From Cryptomeria japonica (taxonomy: Eukaryota; Streptophyta; Pinopsida; Cupressales; Cupressaceae), in assembly GCF_030272615.1 (NCBI RefSeq), contig NC_081405.1:19860547-19924546 (forward strand): 64,000 nt of DNA, in the 5' to 3' direction. The translations under genes and the position numbers were made by a program. Shown one piece after another: positions 11,776-24,546 of this stretch; positions within the stretch are counted from its first letter, which is position 1, and each line of letters opens with the position of its first letter. The notes beneath the pieces are model-generated. The model saw only the letters and a list, made by a program, of their open reading frames with translations, searched no databases and had not been told where the DNA came from.

Positions 11776-12669
11776 TGTAAGGAAGTTAAGTAGCGGAAAC
11801 AACTTCCTACACTAACCTTCAGAGGAGGATAATGCAAAACTTTTTCAGATCATTACAACAGTTACAGAAAATAGAAATAGATATAATAGCATTCATACCA
11901 CAACACAGTGATTTACGTGGGGAAAACCCTTTCGGGAGAAAAACCCCACCCTCCAAAAGCAGCTCAATATTTTATTCAGCAATCAAAAACAGATTACAAC
12001 ATACTTGCAGAGCAAGCTCTTCGCAGGAGTAGCACTAATCAGAGATTCAGAGGCAACTCAATAGCCATAAGACTCTTTCACACAACCTCTATCTCTCACA
12101 CCTCATAAATAGGAGATACAATACAAGAAACCGTCAAACGGTATTACAAAACCATGGGCTAAAACCACCCAATAAGGTGTAGCCGACCTCATCTCCCTTC
12201 TAGATGCCCTATGACATGTTAAAGCACACATCAACATGTGTCACTCCCCTTTACAGCTTATTTATGTATCTGATACAAATTATTTTTCCTATTTCAGGAG
12301 TACAAACTTCCGGAGGCCATAACTTGAGAACCGGGTGTCCGATTGATGAACCGTTTGAAGCGCCGGAAAGCTCGCGAAGTGCTCTATCACCTCGTAACCC
12401 GCTTCACCAGTTACGGCCACTTTTCAGGGTGTTTCAGAGCCTCTAAAGTCCCCAAAATTAAGTTTAAATATTTTATTGCACCCCTCCAAGACGAAAACTT
12501 TAATATCTTCAAAACTAGCTGTGACCTTGCGACGCAACTTTACCGGAATGCTTATCTAGCCAACTAGAAGCTTCAGGGAGAGTTTCACACCATTTCATGC
12601 TCAAATGAAAACTTACTATAAATAGTAACCTCGCATAAATGCAAGGTTGAGACACCATTTTTCCCAACA
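11776..12669 (-). repeat. C1 3' LTR
   Basis: 894 bp, pairs with 16900-17793. On the minus strand it begins TGTTGGGAAAAATGG. The short ORFs inside are duplicated in the other LTR and are not genes. Confidence 0.95.
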
Positions 12670-12682
12670 AATCTCCCACTTG
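12670..12682 (-). other. C1 polypurine tract
   Basis: On the minus strand AAGTGGGAGATT immediately precedes the 3' LTR. It is the expected primer for plus-strand DNA synthesis. Confidence 0.8.
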
Positions 12683-12725
12683 TCAAACACCTTGCAAGAG
12701 CGGAAGGGAATGTCAACACAATGAA

Positions 12726-15700
12726 TCAATTGCTAGGGGCCATAAGGCCCATAGACTCTGAACACCATCTGAACTTCTCTGTGCTCACAGCCTTAGTTAA
12801 AGCATCTGCAACATTCATCAAAGTTTCCACCTTGACCAACTTCACCCTACCATCTTCGACCATATCTCTAACAAAATGATACTGAACATCAATATGTTTG
12901 GTCCGGGCATGAAATGTCGGGTTCTTAGCTAGGCTAATTGCACTCTGACTGTCACAGTAAACTGTCACTGTACCTTGTTTTATTCCAATATCCGAACATA
13001 GTCTCTTAAGCCAAATGGCCTCTTTACAAGCATGAGTAGCTGCCATATACTCTGCTTCAGTAGTGGATAAAGCAACCACAGCCTGTCGCTTACTCATCCA
13101 ACTAATTGCGCCACCAAACAAAGTAAACACATAAGCACTGGTGGATCTTCTGCTATCAATATCACCTGCCCAATCTGAATCCACATAACCATGGATATCA
13201 AGGGAAGTCATGTCTCCAACTGAATTACCATGATAACACAAAGAATACTCTGAAGTACCCTTCAAATATCTGAAGACTCTTTTGACTGCATCCCAATGAA
13301 CTCTACCAGGATTAGACATATATCTAGAAAGTACTCCCACTGCTTGGGCAATATCTGGTCTAGTACAGACCATAGCATACATCAAGCTTCCAACCGCACT
13401 CTGGTAAGGCACTCTGCTCATGTCTTCCATCTCCAATGGGGATGTAGGACAATCTGAAACAGATAGTTTCGTTCCAACTGTAAAAGGAACACTCAATGGT
13501 CTACAATTCTACATGTTGAACCTCTATAACACTGAATTCACATACTTACTCTGACCTAGCCATAGCTTTCTGTTTACCCTATCTCTTCTAATTTCCATCC
13601 CAAGAATGTGCTTTACTGCACCAAGATCTTTCATTTCAAATTTAGCAGCGAGCTGAGACTTCAGTTCTGAAATCATACCTTTCCCTTTACCAATGAATAA
13701 CATATCATCAACATACAATGCAATGAATAAGAAATGATCACCATAAGATTTATAATAAACACAGTGATTTGATTTAGAACATTCAAATCCCAAACTCAAC
13801 ACATATGTATCAAATTTCTGGTACCACATCCTAGGACTTTGTTTGAGGCCATACAAAGATTTCTTCAATTTATAGACCAAATTACTTTTGCCTTTCACCA
13901 CATAGTGCTCCGGCTGTGTCATATAAATATCTTCCTCCAAATCACCATGAAGGAAAGTAGTTTTCACATCCATTTGCTCAACCTCTAAATCATAAGCAGT
14001 AGCAATAGAAAGCAAAAATCTAATGGACGTCATTTTTGCAACAGGAGAAAATATCTCACCGTAATCAACACCCTCAACCTGAGAGTAGCCTTTTGCAACC
14101 AACCTTGGTTTATACTTCTCAACGCTTCCATCTAAACCAATCTTTTTCTTGAACACCCATTTACAACCAACAGGTTTTCGTCCTTCAGGCAATGGTACAA
14201 GATCCCATGTATCATTCTTTTTCAAAGCTGCCATTTCTTCCTCCATAGCAATCTTCCAGGATTCTGCATCATTCATACCTAATGCCTCTTCTACAGATTT
14301 CGGTTCATCCATACTAGTATTCAGAGCAAAAATACATCTCCAATCATCAGGTGAATACCTTTCAGGTGGTTGTCTATGTCTTGTAGACCTTCGAACAAGC
14401 TGAGTTGGAGGTTCTTCCTCCTCTTCTGAAGATTCAGAGCTAGACGAGCTCTCCTCAAATTCTTGCCTATCTAGGGGTCTCGATTCAACTCTTTCAGGTG
14501 TAGAAGGAAGTTGAATCACATCTTCTTTTTTAGTCTGTTCTGGCTGCAATGTAACAGAAGGAGACTTAATTTCTCTAAAAATAACACTTCTACTATGAAT
14601 TACCTTTTGTGCAACAGGGTCCCAAAGCTTGTATCCTTTCACACCATAACTATACCCGATGAAGATACATTTCACAGCCTTGTTCTCCAACTTTGTTCAC
14701 TTCTCCTTTGGCACATGTGCATATGCCTCGTAACCAAAAACTCTAAGATGTCTCAGTGAAGGCTTGTGACCTGACCATGCTTCCATAGGCATTTTATCAA
14801 CAAGAGCTGATGTAGGAGACCTGTTAATCAGGTAGCGAGCAGTGGCAACAGCTTCAGCCCAAAACTTTTGTTCGAGACCAGCACCACTCAACATACTCCT
14901 AGCCTTCTCCATCAATGTCCTGTTCATTCTTTCTGCAACTCCATTCTGCTGTGGAGAATACGGAGTTGTCTTATGCCTGTTAATTCCACATTCTTTATAG
15001 AATCTATCAAAATCATTAGAGCAAAACTCACCACCATTATCAGTTCTCAAACATTTTATTTTCTTTCCAGTCTGCAACTCAACCATTGCTTTAAATTCTT
15101 TAAAATGACTAAAAACTTCAGATTTACTCTTTAGAAAATATACCCATGTCCTTCTACTAAAATCATCAATAAATGAAACATAATATGTGGATTTTCCAAT
15201 CGAAGAGACATCTACTGGACCAAACACATCAGAATGGATAAGATCCAAAACACCACAAGTTTTATGAGAACTCGAGTAAAACTGAACGCGGTTTTGTTTT
15301 CCATAAATGCAATGCTCACAGAAATCAAAGTCAAGATTACAGTCATTCAAACCTTCAACAAGATTTTTATTTTTCAAGGTCCTTAGACCCTTTTCTCCAA
15401 TGTGGCCAAGTCTCTGGTGCCATAACATAGTCTTCTCTGCAGGTAACTTTGCTTCAGACGAAAGAGCACCCTTAGGTACCCAAAAACCATTTCCATCTGC
15501 TGAAGGTGAAACCTTCAAATCTTCCAGTGAAGTATCCGCAGATTTACTTTTTACAGAAGTGCTATTACATTCAACAGTGTATGCTTCAAGCTTATACAAA
15601 GTGCCAAATCTGACACCTCTAGCAACTACCATAGCACCCTTAATCATCTTACATCTTGTTTCAGAAAAGAGTACCTGCACACCCGCATCTATCAGTTTGC

Positions 15701-16775
15701 TCACAGATAACAGGTTTCGTTTTAATCCAGGGATATGCAGCACACCATTAATCATTTTTATTCTACCATTAGAAAACCTGATTCTAACTTTACCTCGACC
15801 AACAATGTCTAGAGGTGAATCATCACCCAAGTACACCTTACCTCCATTAAATCCTTCATATTCAGAAAACCAATCTCTATTGGAAGTCATATGAAAAGAT
15901 GCACCTGAGTCAATTAGCCAGGCATCATTACCTGCATGAGTCGCCAAAGCCGCAATAAATGCATCGCCATCTTCCTTGTCAGACTCAGAATCAGAATCGA
16001 ACTTTTTCTTTTTCTTCTTCTTCTTCTTTTCTTCTTTGCAGTCCTTACGGATGTGACCCGGTTTACCGCAATTCCAGCAAATGACTTTGGACTTTCCAGG
16101 AGATTTTGATCTCCCTTTGGATTTGGACTTGCCGCGCTTCTCATTCTTCTTGCCTTTCTCTTTAGGTCTTCCACGAACAGTTAGGGATTCCTTTGAACTG
16201 ATGGATACCTTCCTTCGCATCTCTTCACCGAGTAGGGCACCCACCACGTCTTCAGATTTCAAAACAACAGAAGTACTACCGATAGCCATAACAAGAGAAT
16301 CCCACGAATCAGGCAAAGAACAAAGCAAGATCTGACATTTCTCCTCTTCGTCCATCTTAACACCGATGGATACTAATTGAGCCACCAACATATTGAATGC
16401 TTCCAGGTGGTCTGCAATTCATCCACCCTCTTCCATCTTCAAGGAATACAATTTCTTTCTTAAGAAAATTTGATTTAATAAAGATTTCACTTGATACATC
16501 TCACCAAGCTTAGTCCATAGCTTCTTTGCAGAGTTTTCTTCATGGACATTGATTAGAATAGAGTCTACCAGGCACAGTCTGATTAGACCCTTGGCTTTTC
16601 GATCCATAACATCATACTGAGCTGCCGCAGTAGGATCTGAGGGCCTTTGGACATTCGCATCAACAACATCCCAAAGATCTCGATCTATTAGCAGATCTTC
16701 CATCTTCAGCTTCCACATCTCAAAATTACTTCCGTTAAATTTCTCCACCTCTATTCTCCCTGACGAACTCGCCAT
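12726..16775 (-). pseudogene. C1 copia gag-pol polyprotein, one frame with four stops
   Basis: One continuous frame of about 1350 codons starting MASSSGRIEVEKF. Order: gag (about 200 residues), zinc knuckle CWNCGKPGHIRKDC, a Lys-rich run, protease WLIDSGASFHMTS, pre-integrase HHCC with CEHCIYGK, integrase core (HSDVFGPV, RTDNGGEF, QQNGVAERMNR), RT (QMDVKTTFLHGD, ALYVDDMLFIG) and RNase H (YVDSDWAGD, STTEAEYMA, CDSQSAI). The order integrase before RT identifies copia. No frameshift is seen; the frame is cut only by TGA at 16419-16421 and 14697-14699 and TAG at 13524-13526 and 13509-13511. The two TAGs stand where the family normally has Gln. All catalytic motifs remain, so this copy died by point mutation. 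Confidence 0.95.
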
Positions 16776-16884
16776 CTGAATATTCCTGCAACAAGATCAA
16801 AAAGTGTCTTCTGCACAAGCTCCCACTCAAATCTGGATTAGTTCAAAAAACCCAACTGTCCACAATTGAAACCAAAGGTGATCA

Positions 16885-16897
16885 GGCTCTGATACCA
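16885..16897 (-). other. C1 primer-binding site
   Basis: On the minus strand TGGTATCAGAGCC, complementary to the 3' end of plant initiator tRNA-Met, two bases after the 5' LTR. This is the standard copia arrangement. Confidence 0.93.
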
Positions 16898-16899
16898 CT

Positions 16900-17793
16900 T
16901 GTAAGGAAGTTAAGTAGCGGAAACAACTTCCTACACTAACCTTGAGAGGAGGATAATGCAAAACTTTTTCAGATCGTTACAACAGTTACAGAAAATAGAA
17001 ATAGATATAATAGCATTCATACCACAACACAGTGATTTACGTGGGGAAAACCCTTTCGGGAGAAAAACCCCACCCTCCAAAAGCAGCTCAATATTTTATT
17101 CAGCAATCAAAAATAGATTACAACATACTTGCAGAGCAAGCTCTTCGCAGGAGTAGCACTAATCAGAGATTCAGAGGCAACTCAATAGCTATAAGACTCT
17201 TTCACACAACCTCTATCTCTCACACCTCATAAATAGGAGATACAATACAAGAAACCGTCAAATGGTATTACAAAACCATGGGCTAAAACCACCCAATAAG
17301 GTGTAGCCGACCTTATCTCCCTTCTAGATGCCCTATGACATGTTAAAGAACACATCAACATGTGTCGCTCCCCTTTACAGCTCATTTATGTATCTGATAC
17401 AAATTATTTTTCCTATTTCAGGAGTACAAACTTCCGGAGGCCATAAATTGAGAGCCGGGTGTCCGATTGATGAACCGTTTGAAGCGCCGGAAAGCTCGCG
17501 AAGTGCTCTATCACCTCGTAACCCGCTTCACCGGCTATGGCCATTTTTCAAGGCATTTCGGAGCCTCTAAAGTCCCCAAAATTAAGTTTAAATATTTTAT
17601 TGCACCCCTCCAAGACGAAAACTTTAATATCTTCAAAACTAGCTGTGACCTTGCGACGCAACTTTACCGGACTGTTTATCTAGCCAACCAAAAGCTTCAG
17701 GGAGAGTTTCGCACCATTTCGTGCTCAAATGAAAACTTACTATAAATAGTAACCTCGCATAAATGCAAGGTTGAGACACCATTTTTCCCAACA
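16900..17793 (-). repeat. C1 5' LTR
   Basis: 894 bp, pairs with 11776-12669. Ends are TG...CA, and AAAAT (17794-17798) follows as the right-hand TSD. Confidence 0.95.
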
Positions 17794-20103
17794 AAAATAG
17801 GGGCCACTCGTAAATACTATGGCTCCATTGTCTATCAGACTTATTGCGATCACATCCATTGCATCCATTCATCCATCATTCAAACCATGGCTTGTTATTG
17901 GTCTGCAATTAGGGTTAGTACTTCATGTGTCCTGCATCCTGCTTTTCATAAGTGACGTCTAAATTGGGGGAAATGCTCTTAACCTATTGATGGAAGTGGA
18001 TTCTACATTACTTGTGATTCATTGAGTTCTTCATTCAAAATTGGCTGGAAATAATACCAAAAACATTCGTAAAAACTCATAAAATACCAATAACATTCAA
18101 AAAACACTCACAAAATCCAAAAACATAATAAAACATCAAAAATCAATCAAAAAACTTGCAATGCATATAATATTATTTGTACATACGCATCACAATAGAC
18201 ACCAAACACAACATTTTGAGCTACCCAAATGATGATCACATCAAATCAACCAATCAATCAAAACATGTACACACAACTGTCTTGACAAGGATGCATCCTT
18301 CCTTACAAAAACAAAGACATGGTAACATTTTTTTTGACAAGAAAATTATGTTTAAGCTATCAAGTACTTGGTCGGTTTGTTAGTTATTTATTCATTTATA
18401 TCAGGTTCCTATGCTACTCCAGGATATCCACAAGTGATTAGAGTAGCTGAGATGGTTCCTAGATATTGTTTTGTTTGTTGTCTGTGGATTTGTTCCAATG
18501 AAGTTCTGGGGCATGTACTAATGGTGTCTACATGGGAAGTTCATTAAGCTACGTGATCATATGCAAAATGTAGTCGTGGATCACTATAGCTTACTGACTA
18601 CAACATATACCTCGACCATTTATGCATGAACCAGAATGGAGGGTCACTTTCTTTTCCTTGTCTTAAATGCTTGCTTACAGGTGAAATGCTCAAAACTTGG
18701 TTCCTGCTACCTCAACCAAGAACGATACTACCATGCTCGATGAGGAAAATAAAGCACTATGAATACTCTATGGATCATCATTCCATCTCATCCTTTTATA
18801 TTGCATTCCATTGCATATCATCCATCCATTTGCTCATTCATTATTCATATCAATTATTTACATGCAAATAATGTAGGCTTATATGAGAAAGAACCTAATA
18901 TAGTTTATCTTGGGTACAAAATCATGACAATGTTCTCTGATACTTCATCTCACATTTTGCATTCCACATCTACAAATTCTCACTAACTTTCATTCATATA
19001 TCATAAAGGCATGGCATTATCATTTAGTTGCATTACATGCATTCAGTTCATTATCATTTACTTGCATTTAAATTCATTTAGATATTTATTTAAGTGCATT
19101 CACTTGTTCATCCCATTGAGGCATTTAACACATCGGGTGCATTTATTATCATTTCATTTAAGTGCATTTGTTATCAAGAACATTCATTCATCCATGTAGT
19201 GCATTCATTTTAACAACATTAAATATACATTCCTTTCATTATCCTTTAAGCTCATTTAGAATTCATCTCATAGGTGCATTTTCCCCCATTTAGTTTCATC
19301 TAGATTTTTGCATTATCCTTTAATTGCATTAAGGTGTAGTTATTCATTATCCTTTAATTGCATTAAGGTACAGTTATTCATTATCCCTTAGTTGCATTTA
19401 TTTGCATTATCATCTCAATCTCATATAGAAATTAGTTATGTTTTGGAACTATTTTAAGTCATTTAGATTCATTTTAGATACATCTCACAAACGCCACATC
19501 ATTTAGATACATTTATTTAAGTGAATTTATACATAAACATTTGTATCAACATTTGTTCATCCATTTAACGTGCATTCATCTAGTCACATATGTAAACATT
19601 TGCCACTTAGATTCACTTAGATTCATCTTAAAACATGCATCATTTACTCATATCATATCATCAAAAACATAAGCAAGTATTATCTATCACAAATGTCATC
19701 ATTTTTATTCTCATTATTTAGCATACATCATCATCATCATTACATCATATCACAAATTAAATAGCATTACACAAAGCATCATCCATCTTCTACCTGCATC
19801 CACATGATTAGCAACATCATCCATAGCATGCATATAGAAATAATACCATCAACATGTACAAATAGAAAGCAAATCATCCATAGCATGAATCCAAGCATAA
19901 CTCAGAATCATCATCATGCATAAACAACATACATGTCATCATACATATACATATCATATCATCACAAAACATGGGATCTCCTCATATATCACATCACAAA
20001 AGAATACATGTATCAGAGTACAATGATGTCAAAATATATCGGCTACCAAGAGCCATCCAAGTCACAGTCCTAAATAACAAAGATAACAAGTACATAAAAT
20101 GTC
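17794..20103 (+). other. E1 region between convergent pol and antisense PMD gene
   Basis: No gene is supported. The first ~900 bases keep weak traces of blocks better preserved in E2 and E3 (for example ACCATGGCTTG near 17885). From about 18760 to 20000 it is low-complexity, built from degenerate CATTTAG, GCATT and CATCAT units. This is the 3' untranslated part of the sense transcript and the downstream region of the antisense gene. Confidence 0.65.
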
Positions 20104-22693
20104 TCAAATGACACTCTGGCCAGATGTTGCACCACCACTACCCCCTACTCCTCCCCCACCATCCCATCAAGGAGGACCCATAACACCCCCACTGCTTTGA
20201 GCCCTCTACGACCACTCTGATCTCACCTGTTGCATCTGGGAATAGCTAAGTGCTCGTTGACTAACTGGCACAGCCTGGTCATATAGTCCCTGCCAATGGT
20301 CAAACTCTCCACCTTCCCGCCGCATCTCCCTCAACACCGCCTTGTGCCTATGCTCCCTCCAAAACTTAGACTCTATCCTACACCTCTGTCAACCTATCCA
20401 CTAGATCATCTCTCTTGCCCCACTATAGTTAGCTTCGCCTCCCATGCAAACAACTGGACATCTCTAGCTACAATCTTCACCTGCCTATCCTCTAACCGAG
20501 TCTACAAGTGTAATATCATATACTCCCACACATCTCCATCTCCTCCACCTATCACTCCCCCTTCCATCTCCATAGGATCCTCTCCTCCACCCGTGGCTCC
20601 CTCTCCCATCTCCATAGGCGCTACACCCCCACCAATATCCCTACCTCCTACTCTAGTTGGCCCCTATATCAATGGACCCTGTGATAGTCACAACAACTGT
20701 CCCCCTCTACCTCTCCTCTATAATCGTCCTCCTCCACCACCTCCACCTCCAAATCCTCCTCCACCCCCAAATCCACCACCTCCTCCTACTCCACTAAATC
20801 CCCCTCCACCACCACCTCCATCTCCTCCTCCTACTCTTCTGCCTCCTCTCCTCTTTCATCGCAGTCTCCTCTCATCCTCAATAGGTGGTATAGGCTCAGC
20901 CGGATCTGAAATCCATGCAATCGGATGGGCGATACGATACTGAGTGTACTCCCCCATCATCCCTGCATCCGCAATTTTCCGTCTCATATGCCATGGTCTC
21001 ACCTATAAAGTCCAGAACTCTGCCAAGGCCTGATCATACGGTAACACTGGCCCCCACTAAAATCTCTCCCATACTGCCCATGCATACTCCCCTAACCCCC
21101 TCGACATTCCCTACCTCCATCCAAACTGCCTCATCACTCTCCCTAGCACCTGTCTCTCTACAAGGTAGGATGTGTGACCAATCAAAAAGTATGTCATAAA
21201 TACATATGGTAGTTCCTCTGCATTATCCTCCCAGGGATTACACTCGATATACGACCTCCATATCATTGTATCTAGGTCATCTAAAGTCTATTGCCAAAAC
21301 TCCAGCTTCCCTAGATGGGGTTGGCTCATCATCCCTCCATACATATAAACATAAGGCTGATCTACCGCCCTAAATCTCAAGCAAACTGGCCGTGTGACTG
21401 ACAAGTGCTCCCAAGCCTAGATATGTAGTAATGTGATCCCTACTACTAGTGATCTCATCTCACAGTACACCGCCTCATGTATCTTCCTATAAAGATGTGC
21501 TAGCACGCATGGTCCCTAGGCATAGCGGGTCCCCTCAGTCATCATCTGCTCAATCACCTGGTCCCAACCAACGACCAGTCCATGTGAACATCGATTGGGG
21601 CACTACAAACCCTCGACGATCCCTGATAAAATTGTTGGTAACGGCTCATATAGTGCTGCTATGTCCTACCAGGCTATAGAGCCATCCTCAATATACACAT
21701 TATTAGCAAATATCCTTTGTATCGCTGTCATCCCTAGTCCTCAATCATAAGTCACCAATTCCCCTCTGATTGGGATGTGCAGTATCCTCCACACATCCTC
21801 TAGTGTAACCATCATCTCTCCCATCGCCAGGTGGAAGGTATATGTCTCACTATGCCAACACTCGGCCAGTGCCATTATCAATCCGCAATTCGTCTGAATC
21901 ATGAGAAGATACATCATATCGTACAAACCAATCGCAGTGACATAGTCTCTCTCTGCCTCTGTTAGCTGTTGTGTGGCAGGATTCCGCTCCTGCATTTGTA
22001 GAATGGACAGGTCCTCCTACACACATCAACCAACATCAGTTGTTTTGCTACAAACTTTCTTAAGTTTTTCAGCCTAGAGTATCAATAGATACTTTGATCA
22101 AGTATCTTCGAGTCTCAACAGGCAATCGATTGTGGCAATCCTAGACTACAACAGGCATTTATCGTAATGACCTAGTCTCAATGGGGTTGCTATAATTCAC
22201 CAAAACAACTAGTCAAACAATCAACTAAAACATTAGTCTCTTTTCTCTACCATTGAGGAATTTTTTTTATCACAATAGCGCTATTCTACTAATAATTGTG
22301 CTACAACAACTACACAACAACGCTAAACAATCAAACACGCTATAACAACTACACCACAACGCTATTTCATAACAAAAGTGCTACAACAAATACACAAAAG
22401 CTCTAATCATACCATAGCGATATTACTATGCAGCGGATGTGCTAAACCTCTCACAAGCACTACAACTACTATACAATGGCACCATTGCGGCACAATAGCG
22501 CTATTCTAAGTGACAAAAGTGCTATAACACAATTTTAGTGCTATTGTCTTGATTGGACTTTGACGCTTGAAAAACCATGCTAAAAATGCACAAAACACAA
22601 AATTCAAAATTTGCGTACCGCTGGTCCATAGTCATCTGGCCGCTGGAATCGACGGATCCGCTCTAGCCAGTGATCTACTATAGGCACAGGCAT
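20104..22693 (-). pseudogene. E1 antisense PMD (plant mobile domain) gene, two exons
   Basis: Runs opposite to gag-pol. Exon 1 (22619-22693) is 25 codons, starting MPVPIVDHWLERIRRF and ending before a GTACGC donor. The intron is 22017-22618, with a GTAG acceptor. Exon 2 starts EDLSILQMQERNP and contains the PMD opening: LTEAERDYVTAIGLYDM, then IMALAECWHSETYTFHL, GEMMVTLEDVWRILHIPI. Further on, the plus-strand CCTCCA tract at 20530-20870 encodes a glycine-rich stretch on this strand, and the frame closes at TGA 20104-20106. Exon 2 is not a multiple of three and has stops, so it is broken. PMD proteins such as Arabidopsis MAIN and MAIL1 are nuclear and affect gene expression and transposon silencing; the role inside a retrotransposon is not known. 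A TATA box lies at 22792-22799. Confidence 0.82.
22017..22618 (-). other. Intron 1 of E1 antisense PMD gene with motif array
   Basis: 602 bases, donor GTACGC and acceptor TGTAG on the minus strand, phase 0. At 22262-22560 it holds the TTTAGCGCTATTGT-type array, in sense orientation for the antisense gene. Intron position is identical in E2 and E3. Confidence 0.75.
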
Positions 22694-22699
22694 GATAAT

Positions 22700-23095
22700 C
22701 GTTGCTCACTCCTTCACCAAAAGTCACTATCAGAGCTCCAAACTGTCAAGGAAATAGGTGCAAATGAGCTTGTTTTTTCCCCTTCCCCCCCATATATACC
22801 CTCCAGCCCTAACCCTAATTCACCCTGCTCACCACCGTGGACCCTGTAAACTTCCAATGCCTCTCATTTCGTTGTTTTATCCCCGTTTTCTCCCATTATT
22901 TCACCATTATTGCTAATTTCTTCTATTCTACCTCCCCTCCACTTCTCGTTCTTTTTTGAGAGGGCCCGATTTTTTGAAATTTTTTGGCCTATCTCTCGAG
23001 GGGCATACCACCCATTAAATTAACATTTGTGGGGAATATTTCTTCACACACTTATTTTTCTTTCTTTGAAACGATGCAATAAACCGCATCATCTC
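22700..23095 (+). other. E1 region between antisense promoter and polypurine tract
   Basis: Non-coding. It holds the antisense promoter and pyrimidine-rich text, then the approach to the 3' LTR. I see nothing else in it. Confidence 0.5.
22792..22799 (-). promoter_or_regulatory. TATA box of E1 antisense PMD gene
   Basis: GGTATATATG on the minus strand, about 100 bases upstream of the exon 1 ATG. An AACCCTAA telo-box-like word lies just upstream (plus strand 22800-22820). E3 has a canonical TATA box at a similar distance. An AGTTTGGAGC word in the predicted 5' UTR also recurs in E2 and E3. Confidence 0.65.
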
Positions 23096-23108
23096 AAAGA
23101 GGGGCAAA
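23096..23108 (+). other. E1 polypurine tract
   Basis: AAAGAGGGGCAAA directly before the TGTAG start of the 3' LTR. The same tract precedes the 3' LTRs of E2 and E3, showing that the three are one lineage. Confidence 0.9.
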
Positions 23109-24546
23109 TGTAGTCACATAAATATGTCCACTTAATTAAATGAATATTTAGTATTTATTTGATTATTTAACCATCAGTCATCAGTTAATTAAATTAATAT
23201 TTAATTAATTCATCTTCAACCTATTCTTCTATTAATTAAATAAATTATTCAATTTATTTAAAATTAATTCATTAAGCCACACTCTAAATTAATTAAATGA
23301 ATAAAACATATTTATTTAATTTAACCCCCTTTTCTCATTTAAATAAATAATCAAATATTTATTTAAAATCTCTAAACTACTCCCCCACTTGCATTCTCCT
23401 AAAAATGCAAGTTGCACCTATTTTGTTGAAATAAAGTAATTTTATTTTAATTAAAACCCCATTTTCCCTCATCCACCAAACCCACTTGCATCCTAAACCC
23501 ATTCTAGATTCTTCTAAACCATTCCTAATTAGCTTAATCACCCTCCTAATTATTGTCACATTCCTAAGCAACTTGAATTCACTTCTCAAAGCCTCCAAAG
23601 TCTTTGAAAAGGAACAAATGCTTTATGTCTCCAACAAGCTAACCCCTAAAGTCTTCCAAACCATTCATGGTTCTTACATAACCATTTATGGCTCTTACAT
23701 AGCCATTAATGGTTAACTCAACTCACCCACATGGTTAGAGACTTTCCCTCTAACTCAACCCTCATTTAAACCATGGGTCTCTTCAAGCATTTATTGCTTT
23801 GACCATGGTTATCCCCACTAACTCTTGCACAAGAGTTTACCCATTGGATAAAGACATTATTTATTAGGTAATGGCTTTATTCATTCAACTCAAGCCTAAC
23901 CTTACCTCCTAAGATAACCTTCGTGTCATCTCAAGCATTTAATGCTTCATCCCTCTTCTCTCAAGCCATCTCATGTTGACATTTGTCATCCTGGGATTGG
24001 GTTGAAAGCCTTCACATGGATCATAAATCTTTCAATCTTGACCCTTGTTGAGATTACTCAATCTCAACCATCCATTTCTCTATTTTTCCTATAAATAGAG
24101 CCCACTCCTTCATAATCCAGATCCATAAATCTTGTATGCATCTAATCTATAGTGAAATTTAAGAGAGCATTTTAGGATCCATTTAATCTACATTGTTATT
24201 TTGGTTAAAATCAATATAGCTTAATTAGGTGCTTTCTCATATTTAGCTTGCATTTGCATAATCTTTTGATCATTTTGTTAATCTTGAATCTCCATAAGAC
24301 TTCCATAGTAGTGCAAGAAAATGAGGGCTACACTCATGTGGAACTTGGAGAGGAGAGGAACAAGGGAGGAGAAGCTATGAACATGTTGACAAACATTTGG
24401 AAGGGTCTTGTGTCTTTCTTTTGTTTTTGCATGTTTTCCATTAAATGTTTGATATCTCTCTTGATATGCTTGCTTAGGATCATATTTTGTTTATGATACT
24501 AACACTAACATTTGATTCTTGAGTCTTGTGTTTGTCTTTCCTAAAT
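23109..24546 (+). repeat. E1 3' LTR
   Basis: About 1438 bp, starting TGTAGTCACATAAAT. From 23619 on it matches 1-928. TATA box at 24090-24097. The last bases (CTAAAT) differ from the CTAACA of the 5' LTR, so the end is mutated or one or two bases uncertain. Confidence 0.92.

Larger units (their letters stand above)
11776..17793 (-). mobile_element. C1: complete Ty1/copia element nested in E1
   Basis: Two 894 bp LTRs (11776-12669 and 16900-17793), both TG...CA, flank a minus-strand gag-pol. A 5-base TSD (AAAAT) lies outside. The primer-binding site matches initiator tRNA-Met, and the GTGGGAGATT tract before the 3' LTR is typical of Tork-like copia elements. The LTRs differ at about 27 of 894 positions by eye (3 percent), so the insertion is moderately old. 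E1 host sequence resumes on both sides (AAACCTGG / AGGGGCC), as the E3 counterpart shows. Confidence 0.96.
1..24546 (+). mobile_element. E1: Tat-lineage Ty3/gypsy LTR retrotransposon (5' end outside window)
   Basis: Positions 1-928 repeat at 23619-24546, so they are the tail of a 5' LTR and the matching part of the 3' LTR. Between them lie, in order, leader, gag, protease, G-patch, RT, RNase H, a second RNase H and integrase on the plus strand, then a long 3' region with an antisense gene, and a polypurine tract directly before the 3' LTR. The double RNase H is the hallmark of the Tat clade. Without the nested copia element C1 the part in the window is about 18.5 kb. All coding parts have frameshifts and stops, so this copy is dead. 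The two LTR copies differ by roughly 5 percent by eye. The right flank is copia integrase DNA (C0); the left flank and TSD lie outside the window. Confidence 0.93.

Noticed and set aside
14149-15894. Several plus-strand ORFs across C1
   Set aside because: They lie opposite the clear copia polyprotein and have no recognisable domain.
18177-19199. Short ORFs in the E1 convergent region
   Set aside because: Low-complexity CATTTAG text with chance open frames; no counterpart in E2 or E3.
20296-20943. Plus-strand proline-rich ORF of 215 codons
   Set aside because: It is the complement of the glycine-rich tract of the antisense PMD exon; composition alone keeps it open.
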